DNA from: DATBLE01 sp963791425
GTDB lineage: Bacteria; Actinomycetota; Thermoleophilia; Gaiellales; Gaiellaceae
Direction: 5' to 3'
DNA length: 64,000 nt
Assembly: GCA_963791425.1 (NCBI GenBank)
Contig: CAWBSE010000004.1
Coordinates: 930,001 to 994,000, forward strand
A model generated the notes under the pieces. The model did no database searches and was not told the origin of the DNA. It saw nothing but the letters and a program-made list of their open reading frames with translations. Position 1 is the first letter of the stretch; the number at the start of each line of letters is the position of its first letter. Below, piece by piece: positions 12,924 to 23,020 of this stretch. The position numbers and the translations under genes were made by a program.

Positions 12924-12931
12924 GGTGATCG

Positions 12932-13999
12932 CTAGCCGGTCGACCGCGGGTCGAAGGCGTCACGCAGGCCGTCGCCGAGCAGGTTGAACGCCAGTGTGGC
13001 GAGCAGCACTGCGAGTCCCGGCCAGACCATCAGCCACGGCTGGGTCAGGTAGTAGTCCGGCGCGGTCGAGAGCAGGTTGCCCCAGCTCGGCGTCGGCGCC
13101 TTGATCCCCAGGCCGAGGAACGACAGGCCTGCCTCCGCGAGGATGTTCGACGCGACGACCAGCGTCGAGTAGACGATGATCGGCGCGACCAGGTGCGGCA
13201 GGATGTGCGACCGGATGATCTTCCAGTCGTTCGTGCCGATCATCCGGGCGGCCTCGACGAATTCCTTTTCTCGTAACGAGAGCACCTGAGCTCGGACGAT
13301 GCGGGCCGGGTAGAACCATCCGAAGACTCCCAGGACGAAGATGAGTGTGACGACCCCGGGTGAGAGGAAACCGAACGTCACGCTGTCGAGCCGCTGACCG
13401 GCGGTGCTCGCGAGGGCGATGACGAAGAGCAGCACCGGGAACGCCATCACGATCTCGGTGATCCGGCTGATGATCGTGTCGGTCGTGCCGCTGTAGAAGC
13501 CGGCGAGTGCGCCCATCAGCACGCCCACCGTCATCGCGAACAGCGTCGCGCCGAGGGCCACCTCGAGAGAGGTCTGCGCCCCGTAGATCAGCCGCAGGAA
13601 CTCGTCGCGGCCGAGCTGGCTGTCCGCGCCGAGGATGAATAACGTGTGGTCGAAGTGGCCGACCGCGCCCGGGTACGGCTGGTTGGACACGTGCGTCCAG
13701 GGTCCGACCGGGAGCAGCGTTTTCGCGTCGAGACCACCCGAGTAGAGGTCGTTCGGGCCGTGGCCGAGAATGTGGGCGGCGATCGGCGCGCCGATGAACG
13801 CGACGAAGATCAGGACGAAGATGTAGACCCCGCCCACGATCGCGAACTTGTCGCGGCGGAACCGGAGGAATACGCCCTCCCAGTAGCCGCGCGCGCGAAC
13901 GGCGGCGCCCGTGCCGAGCTCTCCGCCCGACTCCGCAGCAACGCTTGACGCAAGTCCTGCGCCGGAGGAGACGAGCTCTGGGCGTTCGGTTGTCGACAC
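12932..13999 (-). CDS. Peptide-type ABC transporter permease (DppC/OppC type)
   Basis: 355 residues. A cytoplasmic N-terminus of about 45 residues leads to the family segment FRRDKFAIVGGVYIFVLIFV. Five further helices follow, together with the EAA loop ARMIGTNDWKIIRSHILPH and LAEAGLSFLGLGIKAPTPSW. The C-terminus NLLGDGLRDAFDPRSTG is standard for DppC. The start is GTG at 13999. It is the natural partner of the permease at 8115-9083, but four genes, including the binding protein and a divergent DUF1996 gene, lie between them. Confidence 0.92.
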   Translation of the reverse strand: MSTTERPELVSSGAGLASSVAAESGGELGTGAAVRARGYWEGVFLRFRRDKFAIVGGVYIFVLIFVAFIGAPIAAHILGHGPNDLYSGGLDAKTLLPVGPWTHVSNQPYPGAVGHFDHTLFILGADSQLGRDEFLRLIYGAQTSLEVALGATLFAMTVGVLMGALAGFYSGTTDTIISRITEIVMAFPVLLFVIALASTAGQRLDSVTFGFLSPGVVTLIFVLGVFGWFYPARIVRAQVLSLREKEFVEAARMIGTNDWKIIRSHILPHLVAPIIVYSTLVVASNILAEAGLSFLGLGIKAPTPSWGNLLSTAPDYYLTQPWLMVWPGLAVLLATLAFNLLGDGLRDAFDPRSTG

Positions 14000-14013
14000 G
14001 GAGTGCTAGAGCA

Positions 14014-14036
14014 TAACGGGCGGGATGCCCGGGTTA
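14014..14036 (-). terminator. Stem-loop downstream of atpG
   Basis: TAAC-GGGC pairs with GCCC-(GG)-GTTA around a short GGGAT loop, in the 81-bp gap after the atpG stop and before the permease gene. This fits the end of the upstream atp operon arm. No U-tract. Confidence 0.4.
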
Positions 14037-14080
14037 CGGCTAGAGACTTCCCTGTTCGCGAAAAGTTAGGGCCACGGCGA

Positions 14081-14974
14081 CTACGCCGTGAGCGCGTCTG
14101 CTCCTGCGACGACCTCGAGGATCTCCTGCGTGATCTCTGCCTGGCGGGCACGGTTCATCGCCAGCGTGAGGCTGTCGATCAGCTCGCCGGCGTTCTTCGA
14201 GGCGTTCCGCATCGCGGTCATCCGCGCGCCCTGTTCTGATGCTGCAGACTCGAGCAGCGCCCGGTACAGCTCGGTTTCGACGTATACCGGCAGCAGCCGT
14301 TCGAGGATCTGCTCCGGCTCCGGCTCGTAGATGAAGTCGCCGAGGAGCGCCTCGTGCTCCTCGGCGTCCTCGCCGGCCGCGAGCAGCTGCTCCGGGATCG
14401 GCAGGACGTCCTGCTCGATGACTTCTTGGACTAGCGGTGATACGAAATGGTTGTAGACGATCACGACGCGATCGACCTCTTCGCTGACGTAGAGCTCGGC
14501 GACGGCGTGCGCGAGCGCCTGCGCGTCGGTGTAGGCCGGCCGGTCGCTGAACCCCGTCCACGCCTGGACGACCTCGAAGCGGCGGAATCTGAGCGTCGAC
14601 GCGCCCTTGCGTCCGGAGACCAGCCAGCGGACCCTCTTGCCCTCCGCCCGCAGCTGCCGGTCGAGGGCGAGGGCGTGCCGCAGTACCTGGGCGTTGAACG
14701 CGCCGGCGAGGCCGCGGTCTCCGGTCAGCGGCAGGATCGCCACCGCCTTCACCTCGTCACGCCGCTGGAGCAGGGGCAGCCCGCGCACGGACGAGCTCGC
14801 CCGCGCGGTGCCGACCATCAGCTCCATCATCCGGTCGGCGTACGGCCGCATCGCCTCGATCCGCGCCTGCGCACGGCGCAGTCGGGCTGAGGCGACGAGC
14901 TCCATCGCCTTGGTGATCTTGCGCGTGTTCCGGATCGACTTGATCCGGCGCTTCAGGTCTTGAACGGACGCCAT
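14081..14974 (-). CDS. atpG: ATP synthase F1 subunit gamma
   Basis: 297 residues; rotor shaft of F1. The N-terminus ASVQDLKRRIKSIRNTRKIT and the C-terminus MRNASKNAGELIDSLTLAMN-RARQAEITQEILEVV are the conserved coiled-coil termini of gamma. The ATG at 14974 begins directly after the atpA stop codon. It is the last gene of the upstream atp arm; atpD and atpC, which normally follow, are displaced to 2872-4820. Confidence 0.96.
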   Translation of the reverse strand: MASVQDLKRRIKSIRNTRKITKAMELVASARLRRAQARIEAMRPYADRMMELMVGTARASSSVRGLPLLQRRDEVKAVAILPLTGDRGLAGAFNAQVLRHALALDRQLRAEGKRVRWLVSGRKGASTLRFRRFEVVQAWTGFSDRPAYTDAQALAHAVAELYVSEEVDRVVIVYNHFVSPLVQEVIEQDVLPIPEQLLAAGEDAEEHEALLGDFIYEPEPEQILERLLPVYVETELYRALLESAASEQGARMTAMRNASKNAGELIDSLTLAMNRARQAEITQEILEVVAGADALTA

Positions 14975-16501
<1,527 letters not shown>

Positions 16502-16537
16502 GAATGGCTCCTTGGGTTCAGTTCATGCATCGATTCA

Positions 16538-17074
16538 TCAACTGGCGCTGGTACGAAGTTCTCTGCCGAGCTGTTCGATTCGGCCGCGGACGCTGGCGTC
16601 GACCCGGCGCGTACCGACCTGGAGAACCATGCCGCCGATCAGGGCGGCGTCGACCGTGCGGGTCGCCTCGACACGGCGGCCGGAGCGCTGCTCGATCTGG
16701 CCGACGATCGTGCGCGCCTCCTCGTCGGACAGCTCGTAGGCAGTGGTCAGCTCGACGGTCAGCTCGCCCTCCTGGGCGGCGGCCATCCGCTCGAACTCCT
16801 CGGCCACCTGCTCGACCTCGCCGGCGCGGTTCTTCTCGACCAGCAGGCGCAGGAAATTCAGGACGAGCGGGTCTCCCCCGGCCGCGACTGCGTCGACGGC
16901 GGCCGACTTGGCGCGCTTGTCGAGCTGCGGGTTGCGGAGGAGCTCGTCGAGCTCGGGCACCTGCCGTCCGGCCTCGACGAAATCGCCGAGATCCTGGCGG
17001 ACGGCGGGCACGCGCCCGGCCTCCTTCGCGGCCTGGAACAGCGACCGCGCGTAGGTGCGGTGGACGACGCTCAG
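16538..17074 (-). CDS. atpH: ATP synthase subunit delta, CTG start
   Basis: 178 residues; peripheral stalk subunit linking F1 to subunit b. The N-terminal helical domain begins with the family pattern HRTYARSLFQAA, and the C-terminal part has ALIGGMVLQVG-TRRVDASVRGRIEQLG. No ATG, GTG or TTG lies near the conserved N-terminus. The only plausible initiator is CTG at 17074, which overlaps the atpF stop as CTGA and has AAGGAG at ideal distance (five bases). This mirrors the ATGA and GTGA overlaps elsewhere in the operon. Confidence 0.92.
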   Translation of the reverse strand: MSVVHRTYARSLFQAAKEAGRVPAVRQDLGDFVEAGRQVPELDELLRNPQLDKRAKSAAVDAVAAGGDPLVLNFLRLLVEKNRAGEVEQVAEEFERMAAAQEGELTVELTTAYELSDEEARTIVGQIEQRSGRRVEATRTVDAALIGGMVLQVGTRRVDASVRGRIEQLGRELRTSAS

Positions 17075-17595
17075 ACCGACTCCTTCTCGAGAACGCTGAA
17101 GTCGAGGTCGCCGATCGCGTCCTCGATCAGCTTCCGATGGTCGTCGCGGTCGAGCACCTTGCCGGTCACCTTCGCGGTGGCGACGAGTGCCAGCTCGCCC
17201 ACCTCGGTGCGGATCTGGTCGAGGGCGCGCTGCGTCTCGGCCTCGATCTGCTTCTTCGTGTCCTCGAGGCGCCGCTGCCGGTCGATCTCGGTCTCCTCGC
17301 GGACACGTTCCCGCTGCGCGTCGGACGTCTTCCGCGCCTCGGCGAGGATCTCCTCGGCGTCGGATTTGGCCTTGCCGATCAGCTTCCGGTGCTCCTCGAG
17401 CAGGTTCCGGGCCTCCTCGCGGGCGCGGTCGGCCTCTTCGATCGACGCGCGGATCTTGTCGCGCCGGTCGTCGATCGCCTTCTGGATCGGGCCGAAGGCG
17501 TACCTCTTCAGCACGAAGAGCGCGATCAGGAAGCAGACGATCGTCCAGATCATCAGCCCCGGCGTGACCGAGATCAGTGCGTTGGCGGCAAGCAT
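17071..17595 (-). CDS. atpF: ATP synthase Fo subunit b
   Basis: 174 residues. One N-terminal membrane helix (about 13-32, MIWTIVCFLIALFVLKRYAF) is followed by a long charged coiled coil to about 150, the dimeric peripheral stalk. Ends DFSVLEKESV; the stop overlaps the atpH initiator by 4 bp. The gap to atpE is 6 bp. Confidence 0.95.
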   Translation of the reverse strand: MLAANALISVTPGLMIWTIVCFLIALFVLKRYAFGPIQKAIDDRRDKIRASIEEADRAREEARNLLEEHRKLIGKAKSDAEEILAEARKTSDAQRERVREETEIDRQRRLEDTKKQIEAETQRALDQIRTEVGELALVATAKVTGKVLDRDDHRKLIEDAIGDLDFSVLEKESV

Positions 17596-17601
17596 CTCGG
17601 G

Positions 17602-17862
17602 CTAGACCAGGACGTACGCGAGGATCGAGCCGAGCAGGCCGTAGAAGACGACCGCCTCGGTCAGGGCGAAGCCGAGCCACTGGATGCCCTGAAGCTCACC
17701 GCGCAGCTCGGGCTGGCGGGCGACCGACTGGATCATCGAGCCGAAGATGTTGCCGATGCCGACGCCGGCACCGAGCGCGCCGAGACCGACACCGAGCGCG
17801 AGACCGATCGCCTTACCGGCCTTGGTCACGTCGCCGGTCACGGCGAGAAGGTTGTAGAGCAT
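17602..17862 (-). CDS. atpE: ATP synthase Fo subunit c
   Basis: 86 residues, two membrane helices. Helix 1 has the glycine ladder GLALGVGLGALGAGVGIG. The loop contains RQPEL, which contacts gamma and epsilon. Helix 2 has the ion-carrying Glu in FALTEAVVFYGLL. The residues around this Glu lack the Na+-binding Ser/Thr pattern I would expect for a sodium ring, so proton coupling is likely (inference). Confidence 0.96.
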   Translation of the reverse strand: MLYNLLAVTGDVTKAGKAIGLALGVGLGALGAGVGIGNIFGSMIQSVARQPELRGELQGIQWLGFALTEAVVFYGLLGSILAYVLV

Positions 17863-17874
17863 TGAACGTTCCTC

Positions 17875-18744
17875 CTAGTGTTCCGGCTCGATAGCCGAGC
17901 CGATGTAGATGGCTGACAGGGCGGCAAAGATAAACGCCTGGATCGAGACGACGATGACCACCTCGAAGAGGTAGAAGATCGCCGCGATCGGCACGACGAA
18001 CACGGCCAGGATGATCGACTGCAGGATGAACATCAGGCCGATGAAGGTGAGGATCAGGATGTGCCCGGCGAGCATGTTCGCGAAGAGACGGACACTCAGC
18101 GAGATCAGGCGCATGAACTGACCGAGGATCTCGAGCGGGACGATCAGGAAGAGCAGCGCCTTCGGCGCCTCGGGGATCCAGCTCTTGAAGTACTTGCGCG
18201 CGCCGTTCCACTTGATGCCCTCGTAGTGCGTGAAGACGAAGGTGAGCAGCGCGAGGGCAAGCGTCACCGACAGCGACGACGTCGCGGCGTAGATGCCCCA
18301 CGTCGGGACGCCATGCCACTTCTCGCCGGTGAGCGGCAGCGGGATGAAGCCGAGCATGTTCACCATCCAGATGAAGATCATGATCGTGGCGACGAAGGGG
18401 AACCAGCGTGCGATCGCCTTCGTCGGCAGACCCTGTTCGGCGACCTGGATCTGGGCGATCTCGTAGATCTGCTCGCCGACCGACTGGCGGCGGCCGATGT
18501 CCTTGCCCGAGCTGACCCGCAGGCGCATCAGGCCGATTCCCATAGCGATCGTCAGGATCGTGCCGAGCATGAGGTAGACGACCGCCTTGGTGATCGACAT
18601 GTTCAGCGGGCCGAGGTGGATCGAGACCCACTCGTGCTGCTCGAACTCGGTCGTCGGGTCGAACTTGCCGCGCGCGAACGCCGCGGTCGGGAACGCCAGC
18701 AGCATGAGAGCGGTCGTCGAGGCGATGAAGAGCCGGCGCTTCAC
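17875..18744 (-). CDS. atpB: ATP synthase Fo subunit a with N-terminal signal-like segment
   Basis: 289 residues. The stator channel helix has the essential Arg in LSVRLFANMLAGH (about residue 215), and the final helices end IYIGSAIEPEH. The GTG at 18744 overlaps the stop of the preceding gene (GTGA). The first 25 residues (RRLFIASTTALMLLAFPTA, then AFARG) look like a cleavable signal peptide ahead of the usual cytoplasm-to-membrane start. N-terminal extensions of this kind occur in some phyla's subunit a, but the function is not clear. Confidence 0.95.
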   Translation of the reverse strand: MKRRLFIASTTALMLLAFPTAAFARGKFDPTTEFEQHEWVSIHLGPLNMSITKAVVYLMLGTILTIAMGIGLMRLRVSSGKDIGRRQSVGEQIYEIAQIQVAEQGLPTKAIARWFPFVATIMIFIWMVNMLGFIPLPLTGEKWHGVPTWGIYAATSSLSVTLALALLTFVFTHYEGIKWNGARKYFKSWIPEAPKALLFLIVPLEILGQFMRLISLSVRLFANMLAGHILILTFIGLMFILQSIILAVFVVPIAAIFYLFEVVIVVSIQAFIFAALSAIYIGSAIEPEH

Positions 18745-19112
18745 TTGCCGATCGGCTCCCGGCCGTAGTACGAGGCGAGCGATGTGCCGAACTCTGCGGT
18801 GTAGGCGAGTGCGTACGTCAGCACCGCTGCGATCCCGAGCTCCTGGTTCTTGGTCGTGACCGCGAGCAGGATGACGAGCAGGCCGAGCGCCTTGAACAGG
18901 ACGCCGAACACCTTCGCGCCGTTGCCGATCCGCACCATGATCAGGTCGAGCGCGTGGACCGCGACGTACAGCACGGTTGCGAGCGCCCAGCCGCCGATCG
19001 GCCAGCCGGCGATGAAGAACACCGGCAGCGCGATCAGGAGCACGACGCCCCCGGCCAGCGCGGGCAGCAGGTGGTTGGGCTCGGGGCGCGGTGTGAACAT
19101 TGCGGAGGGCAT
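18741..19112 (-). CDS. atpI: ATP synthase I-like membrane protein
   Basis: 123 residues with four hydrophobic segments (about 18-36, 42-60, 68-86 and 92-110). Its position immediately before atpB, overlapping it by 4 bp, is where AtpI (c-ring assembly or Mg2+ uptake factor) is found. Sequence similarity to AtpI is not strong by eye, so the name rests mainly on position and topology. Confidence 0.65.
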   Translation of the reverse strand: MPSAMFTPRPEPNHLLPALAGGVVLLIALPVFFIAGWPIGGWALATVLYVAVHALDLIMVRIGNGAKVFGVLFKALGLLVILLAVTTKNQELGIAAVLTYALAYTAEFGTSLASYYGREPIGK

Positions 19113-19357
19113 CAGAACGAATCCTTGTAGCGGAAGTAGACGGCGCCGATCCCGATGGGAACGCCGACGGCCGCCCCAGCGAGGAGGCCATAGGGAAGCG
19201 ACCCGGTTGCCCAGCCGATCAGAGCGCCGCCTGCGATGCCTGCCGCGGTTCCCGTGACCAGAAGAGCTCCCGCGCCGGCGGGATCGAACGTCTGGCGCGC
19301 AGGCTCCATCTGCGGGGCGAGCATATCAGGCGACTTTGTGACACGCGAAGGTCGCAT
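19112..19357 (-). CDS. AtpZ/AtpI-family small membrane protein
   Basis: 81 residues. Two glycine-rich membrane helices (GTAAGIAGGALIGWATG and GLLAGAAVGVPIGIGAVYF) match the AtpZ pattern of paired Gly-rich helices upstream of the atp operon. The stop overlaps the next gene as ATGA. The ATG at 19357 is the outermost start; internal ATGs 11 and 16 codons in are possible. It lies 30 bp downstream of the wecA-type gene, probably on the same transcript. Confidence 0.7.
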   Translation of the reverse strand: MRPSRVTKSPDMLAPQMEPARQTFDPAGAGALLVTGTAAGIAGGALIGWATGSLPYGLLAGAAVGVPIGIGAVYFRYKDSF

Positions 19358-19386
19358 GTCGAAGCGGATCGCTGTGGAGCTTGTGA

Positions 19387-20514
19387 CTACGCGCTACGTC
19401 GTTCCCGCTCTTCCGCCTCGCGACGGCGGCGGCGGGTGCGCGGGCTGGCGAGCTTGACGATCTCGAGCACGTAGATCATGTAGACGGACGCGGCGACCGC
19501 GGCCACGCCCAGCGCGGCGGCGGCGACGGTCGGCCACGCGTGCCACTGGCCGTCCTCCCGGAACGGGATGTAGCGGGTGCCGAGCGCGGCGAGCGCCAGG
19601 ATCGCCACCCAGAAATAGATGTACGAGACGGCGCGCCGTTGCGAAAAGCCGAGGTCGACGAATCGGTGATGGAGGTGCGTCTTGTCCGGCGCCGTGATCG
19701 GCACCCGGTACTTCAACCGTCTGGCGACGACGAAGCCGGTGTCGAGGATCGGCACGGCGAGGACGAGCAGCGGGAAGAACAGGGCGACGGTCGCCGCGGT
19801 CTTCAGCAGCCCCTCGACCGACACGGCCGCGAGCGAGTAGCCGAGCAGCATCGAGCCCGAGTCGCCCATGAAGATGCGGGCCGGGAAGAAGTTGTGGCGC
19901 AGGAAGCCGAGCGTGGCGCCGAAGACGATCGCCGAGAACGCCGCCGCGACCGGCTTGCCGAGCGAGAGCTCGATCACGCAGAACGTCAGGCCCGCGATCG
20001 CGCAGACCCCGGCGGCGAGCCCGTCGAGGCCGTCGAGGAAGTTGACCATGTTCATCACGGCGACGATCCAGATCACGGTCAGCGTGCCGCCGAGCCACGG
20101 GGGCAGGTCGTAGATACCGAGGAAGGGGAAGGTGAAGTGGTCGACCCAGATCCCGAAGATCACCGGGATCGTGGCGGCGACGATCTGGCCGCCGAGCTTC
20201 TCCCACCAGACGAGGCCGCGGAAGTCGTCGATCGCGCCGACCGCGGTCGCGACCGTCGCGCCGAGCAGCAGCCCGCGGACCGGGCGGCTGAAGTCGAGGA
20301 ACGCCAGCGACGGCACCATGATCCCGAAGAAGAGCGCGAGCCCGCCGAGACGGGGGATCGGGATCTGGTGCACCCGGCGCTCGTCGGGCTGGTCGACCGC
20401 ACCGAGGCGGCGGGCCATGCCGGCGACCGCAGGCGTCAGCAGGATGACGATCACGAACGCCAGCGCGGCGCCGTAGATCACCTCGAGGTGGTCGCGAAGC
20501 TGATGCAGCGTCAC
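19387..20514 (-). CDS. wecA: Undecaprenyl-phosphate N-acetylglucosaminyl 1-phosphate transferase (WecA/TagO type)
   Basis: 375 residues, about ten membrane helices. Transfers a sugar-1-phosphate from a UDP-sugar to undecaprenyl phosphate, the first lipid-linked step of cell-envelope glycans. Signature parts are IPRLGG, DDFRGL, NFLDGLDGLAAGV, FMGDSGSMLLGY, and the HLHH motif within DKTHLHHRFVDLG. The GTG start at 20514 has AGGAG five bases upstream. A wecA homologue just before the atp genes is a familiar actinobacterial arrangement. Confidence 0.93.
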   Translation of the reverse strand: MTLHQLRDHLEVIYGAALAFVIVILLTPAVAGMARRLGAVDQPDERRVHQIPIPRLGGLALFFGIMVPSLAFLDFSRPVRGLLLGATVATAVGAIDDFRGLVWWEKLGGQIVAATIPVIFGIWVDHFTFPFLGIYDLPPWLGGTLTVIWIVAVMNMVNFLDGLDGLAAGVCAIAGLTFCVIELSLGKPVAAAFSAIVFGATLGFLRHNFFPARIFMGDSGSMLLGYSLAAVSVEGLLKTAATVALFFPLLVLAVPILDTGFVVARRLKYRVPITAPDKTHLHHRFVDLGFSQRRAVSYIYFWVAILALAALGTRYIPFREDGQWHAWPTVAAAALGVAAVAASVYMIYVLEIVKLASPRTRRRRREAEERERRSA

Positions 20515-20565
20515 GGCGGCTCCTACGGTACTACCGGGAGCGGGCGACTTCGGTCGCCGTTGCGG

Positions 20566-21201
20566 CTACTTCGTGCCGTACAAGCGATCGCCCGCGTCAC
20601 CAAGACCGGGCACGATGAAGCCGCGCTCGTTCAGGCCACGGTCCTGCGCTGCGCAGACGATGTGGACGTCGGGGTACACCGAGTGCACCTTCTCGATGCC
20701 TTCGGGCGCGGCGACCAGGCAGACGAGCGTCACGGAGCGAGCGCCCGCGTCCTTCACGTGGCCGATCGCAGCGACGCTGGAGTTGCCGGTGGCGAGCATC
20801 GGGTCGAGCACGATCGCGTCGCGCGCCTCCAGGTCGTCGGGGAGCTTCACGTAGTACTGGACCGCCTCGAGCGTCTCCTCGTCGCGGTACATGCCCATGA
20901 AGCCGACGCGGGCGCTGGAGATCAGCGAGAGCGTCCCCTCGAGCATCCCGACACCGGCCCGGAGCACCGGGCAGACGGCGACCTTCTTGCCGGAGATCCG
21001 CTGCGCCTGCATCGTCTCCAGCGGCGTCTCGATCTCGACCGGCTCGGTTGGCAGGTCCTTCGTCGCCTCGTACGTGAGCAGCAGGGTGAGCTCGTTGACG
21101 AGCTTGCGGAAGTGGACGGTCGGCGTGTCCTTGTCGCGCAGGTACGAGAGCTTGTGCTGGACGAGCGGGTGCGTGACGATCGTGAGCCGGCGGTCGCTCA
21201 T
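20566..21201 (-). CDS. upp: Uracil phosphoribosyltransferase
   Basis: 211 residues. Makes UMP from uracil and PRPP for pyrimidine salvage. The PRPP-binding motif is VLDPMLATGNS near 130, and the uracil-binding loop is GLGDAGDRLYG at the C-terminus. The N-terminus is placed at MSDRRLTIVTHPLVQHKL, since the frame stays open upstream into glyA. The ATG overlaps the glyA stop (ATGA). Confidence 0.96.
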   Translation of the reverse strand: MSDRRLTIVTHPLVQHKLSYLRDKDTPTVHFRKLVNELTLLLTYEATKDLPTEPVEIETPLETMQAQRISGKKVAVCPVLRAGVGMLEGTLSLISSARVGFMGMYRDEETLEAVQYYVKLPDDLEARDAIVLDPMLATGNSSVAAIGHVKDAGARSVTLVCLVAAPEGIEKVHSVYPDVHIVCAAQDRGLNERGFIVPGLGDAGDRLYGTK

Positions 21202-22493
21202 GCTTCGTACGTCGTCCAGCCGCGGAAGCCCGGGTACAGCGGGCGCGACTCGCAGAGGGCGAGGCTGCGCGCGGCGAGCGCGGGAACGTCGGCGTCGGCT
21301 TGCAGTGAGCCGGCGATGATCCGGGCGACCTCGCGGAAGTCGTCCTCGTCGAAGCCGCGCATCGTGCAGGCGGGCGTCCCGACGCGCACGCCCGACGCGA
21401 CCGTCGGAGGCCGCTGGTCGAAGGGGACGGTGTTGCGGTTGGCGGTGATGTTGACCTCGGCGAACCGCTCCTCGGCGTCCTTGCCCGTCCACTCGGAGGC
21501 GCGGAGGTCGATCTGGAGGAGGTGCGTGTCGGTGCCGCCGGTGAGGACGTCGAGCCCGCCGTCCTGGAGCTCGGCGGCGAGCGCGTCGGCGTTCGCACGC
21601 ACCTGGGTCTGGTACTCGCGGAACGCGGGTGTGCCGGCGATCCTGAAGCAGGTCGCCTTGGCGGCGATCACGTGCTCCATCGGGCCGCCCTGCATCCCCG
21701 GGAAGACGGCGCGGTCGAGGGCTTTCGCGTGCTCCTCCTTGCAGAGCACGAACCCGGAGCGCGGGCCGGCGAGCGTCTTGTGCGTGGTCGACGAGACGAA
21801 ATCGCAGTAGGGCATCGGGTTCGGGTGCAGGCCTGCAGCGACGAGGCCGGAGAAATGGGCCATGTCGCAGAGCAGGTACGCACCCACCTCGTCGGCGATC
21901 TCGCGGAACCTGTCCGCCCTGACCGTGCGCGGGTACGCCGAGCCGCCGCAGACGATCAACTGCGGCCGGTGCTCCTTCGCCAGCGCGAGGATCTCGTCGT
22001 AGTCGACCATCATCGTCTCGCGGCTGACGCCGTAGTGGGCGATCGAGTACAGGCGGCCCGAGAAGTTGACCTTCAGCCCGTGCGTCAGGTGGCCGCCGTG
22101 GTCGAGGCGCAGCGAGAGGATCGTGTCGCCCGGCTCCAGGACGGCGGAGTAGACGGCCATGTTCGTCGCCGCGCCCGCGTGCGGCTGGACGTTCGCGTGC
22201 TCCGCGCCGAACAGCTCCTTCGCGCGGTCGATCGCCAGCTGCTCGATCTCGTCGACGACCTCGCAGCCGCCGTAGTAGCGCTTGCCGGGATAGCCCTCCG
22301 CGTACTTGTTCGTCGGCACGCTCGAGACCGCCTCGAGGATGCTCGGCCAGGTGAAGTTCTCGGACGCGATCAGCTCGATCTGGCCGCGCTGCCGCTCGAG
22401 CTCGCGGCCGATCAGCGCGGCGACCTCGGGATCGACGTCCGCGAGGAGGGCGCTGCGGAGCGCCTGGACGGTCTCGGTCTGGGCGACGGCCAT
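21198..22493 (-). CDS. glyA: Serine hydroxymethyltransferase
   Basis: 431 residues. Interconverts serine and glycine with transfer of a C1 unit to tetrahydrofolate; PLP enzyme. The PLP lysine is K239 in SSTTHKTLAGPRSG. The ELIASENFTWP N-terminal motif and GYPGKRYYGGCEVVD are intact. The ATG at 22493 gives MAVAQTETVQ. It shares C1 metabolism with metH at the left edge but is not adjacent to it. Confidence 0.97.
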   Translation of the reverse strand: MAVAQTETVQALRSALLADVDPEVAALIGRELERQRGQIELIASENFTWPSILEAVSSVPTNKYAEGYPGKRYYGGCEVVDEIEQLAIDRAKELFGAEHANVQPHAGAATNMAVYSAVLEPGDTILSLRLDHGGHLTHGLKVNFSGRLYSIAHYGVSRETMMVDYDEILALAKEHRPQLIVCGGSAYPRTVRADRFREIADEVGAYLLCDMAHFSGLVAAGLHPNPMPYCDFVSSTTHKTLAGPRSGFVLCKEEHAKALDRAVFPGMQGGPMEHVIAAKATCFRIAGTPAFREYQTQVRANADALAAELQDGGLDVLTGGTDTHLLQIDLRASEWTGKDAEERFAEVNITANRNTVPFDQRPPTVASGVRVGTPACTMRGFDEDDFREVARIIAGSLQADADVPALAARSLALCESRPLYPGFRGWTTYEA

Positions 22494-22504
22494 CGGCTTC
22501 GATC

Positions 22505-23020
22505 CTATCCGGCGCCCCGGCGCAGCACGCGCGGCTCCGGGCCGGTCAGATCGAGGACGGTCGACGCTACGCCGGGCAGCTCGCCGCCGTCGACCTCTGC
22601 GGCGGCCGCGGCGCGGATGTCCGCCGGGATGTCGTCGAGGCGGCGTGGGTCGGGGCCGCCGTGGAGGTTGGCGCTCGTGGCGGCGACGGCCCCGATCTCG
22701 CGGACGATCGCGGCGGTCACGTCTGGAAGGTCGGGGACGCGCACGCCGATCGTGTCGCCGCCGCCGAGCTCCGGGAACCGTCGGGCCGGGTTGGGGAAGA
22801 TCAGCGTGTACGGGCCGGTGCGAACCTCCTCGGCCGGGATCTCCGGAACGAGTCCGAGCAGCGTCTCGACGTCGGCGCACAACAGCGCGACCGGCATGTC
22901 CGGGCGCTGCTTGAGCGCCGCCAGCCTCTGCGCGTGCTCGGGCAGGACGCACAGCCCGTAGACCGTGTCGGTCGGCAGGATCACGACCTCCCCCGCCCGC
23001 AGCGCCGCTACCGCGTCCAT
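22505..23020 (-). CDS. tsaC: L-threonylcarbamoyladenylate synthase (short TsaC type)
   Basis: 171 residues, without the extra Sua5 domain. Makes threonylcarbamoyl-AMP for the t6A37 modification of ANN-decoding tRNAs. Signature parts are LPTDTVYGL near 16, LKQRPDMPVALL near 36, and SANLHGG with the following STVLDL near the C-terminus. It overlaps the 3' end of prmC by about 13 bp, a common pairing. Confidence 0.92.
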   Translation of the reverse strand: MDAVAALRAGEVVILPTDTVYGLCVLPEHAQRLAALKQRPDMPVALLCADVETLLGLVPEIPAEEVRTGPYTLIFPNPARRFPELGGGDTIGVRVPDLPDVTAAIVREIGAVAATSANLHGGPDPRRLDDIPADIRAAAAAEVDGGELPGVASTVLDLTGPEPRVLRRGAG

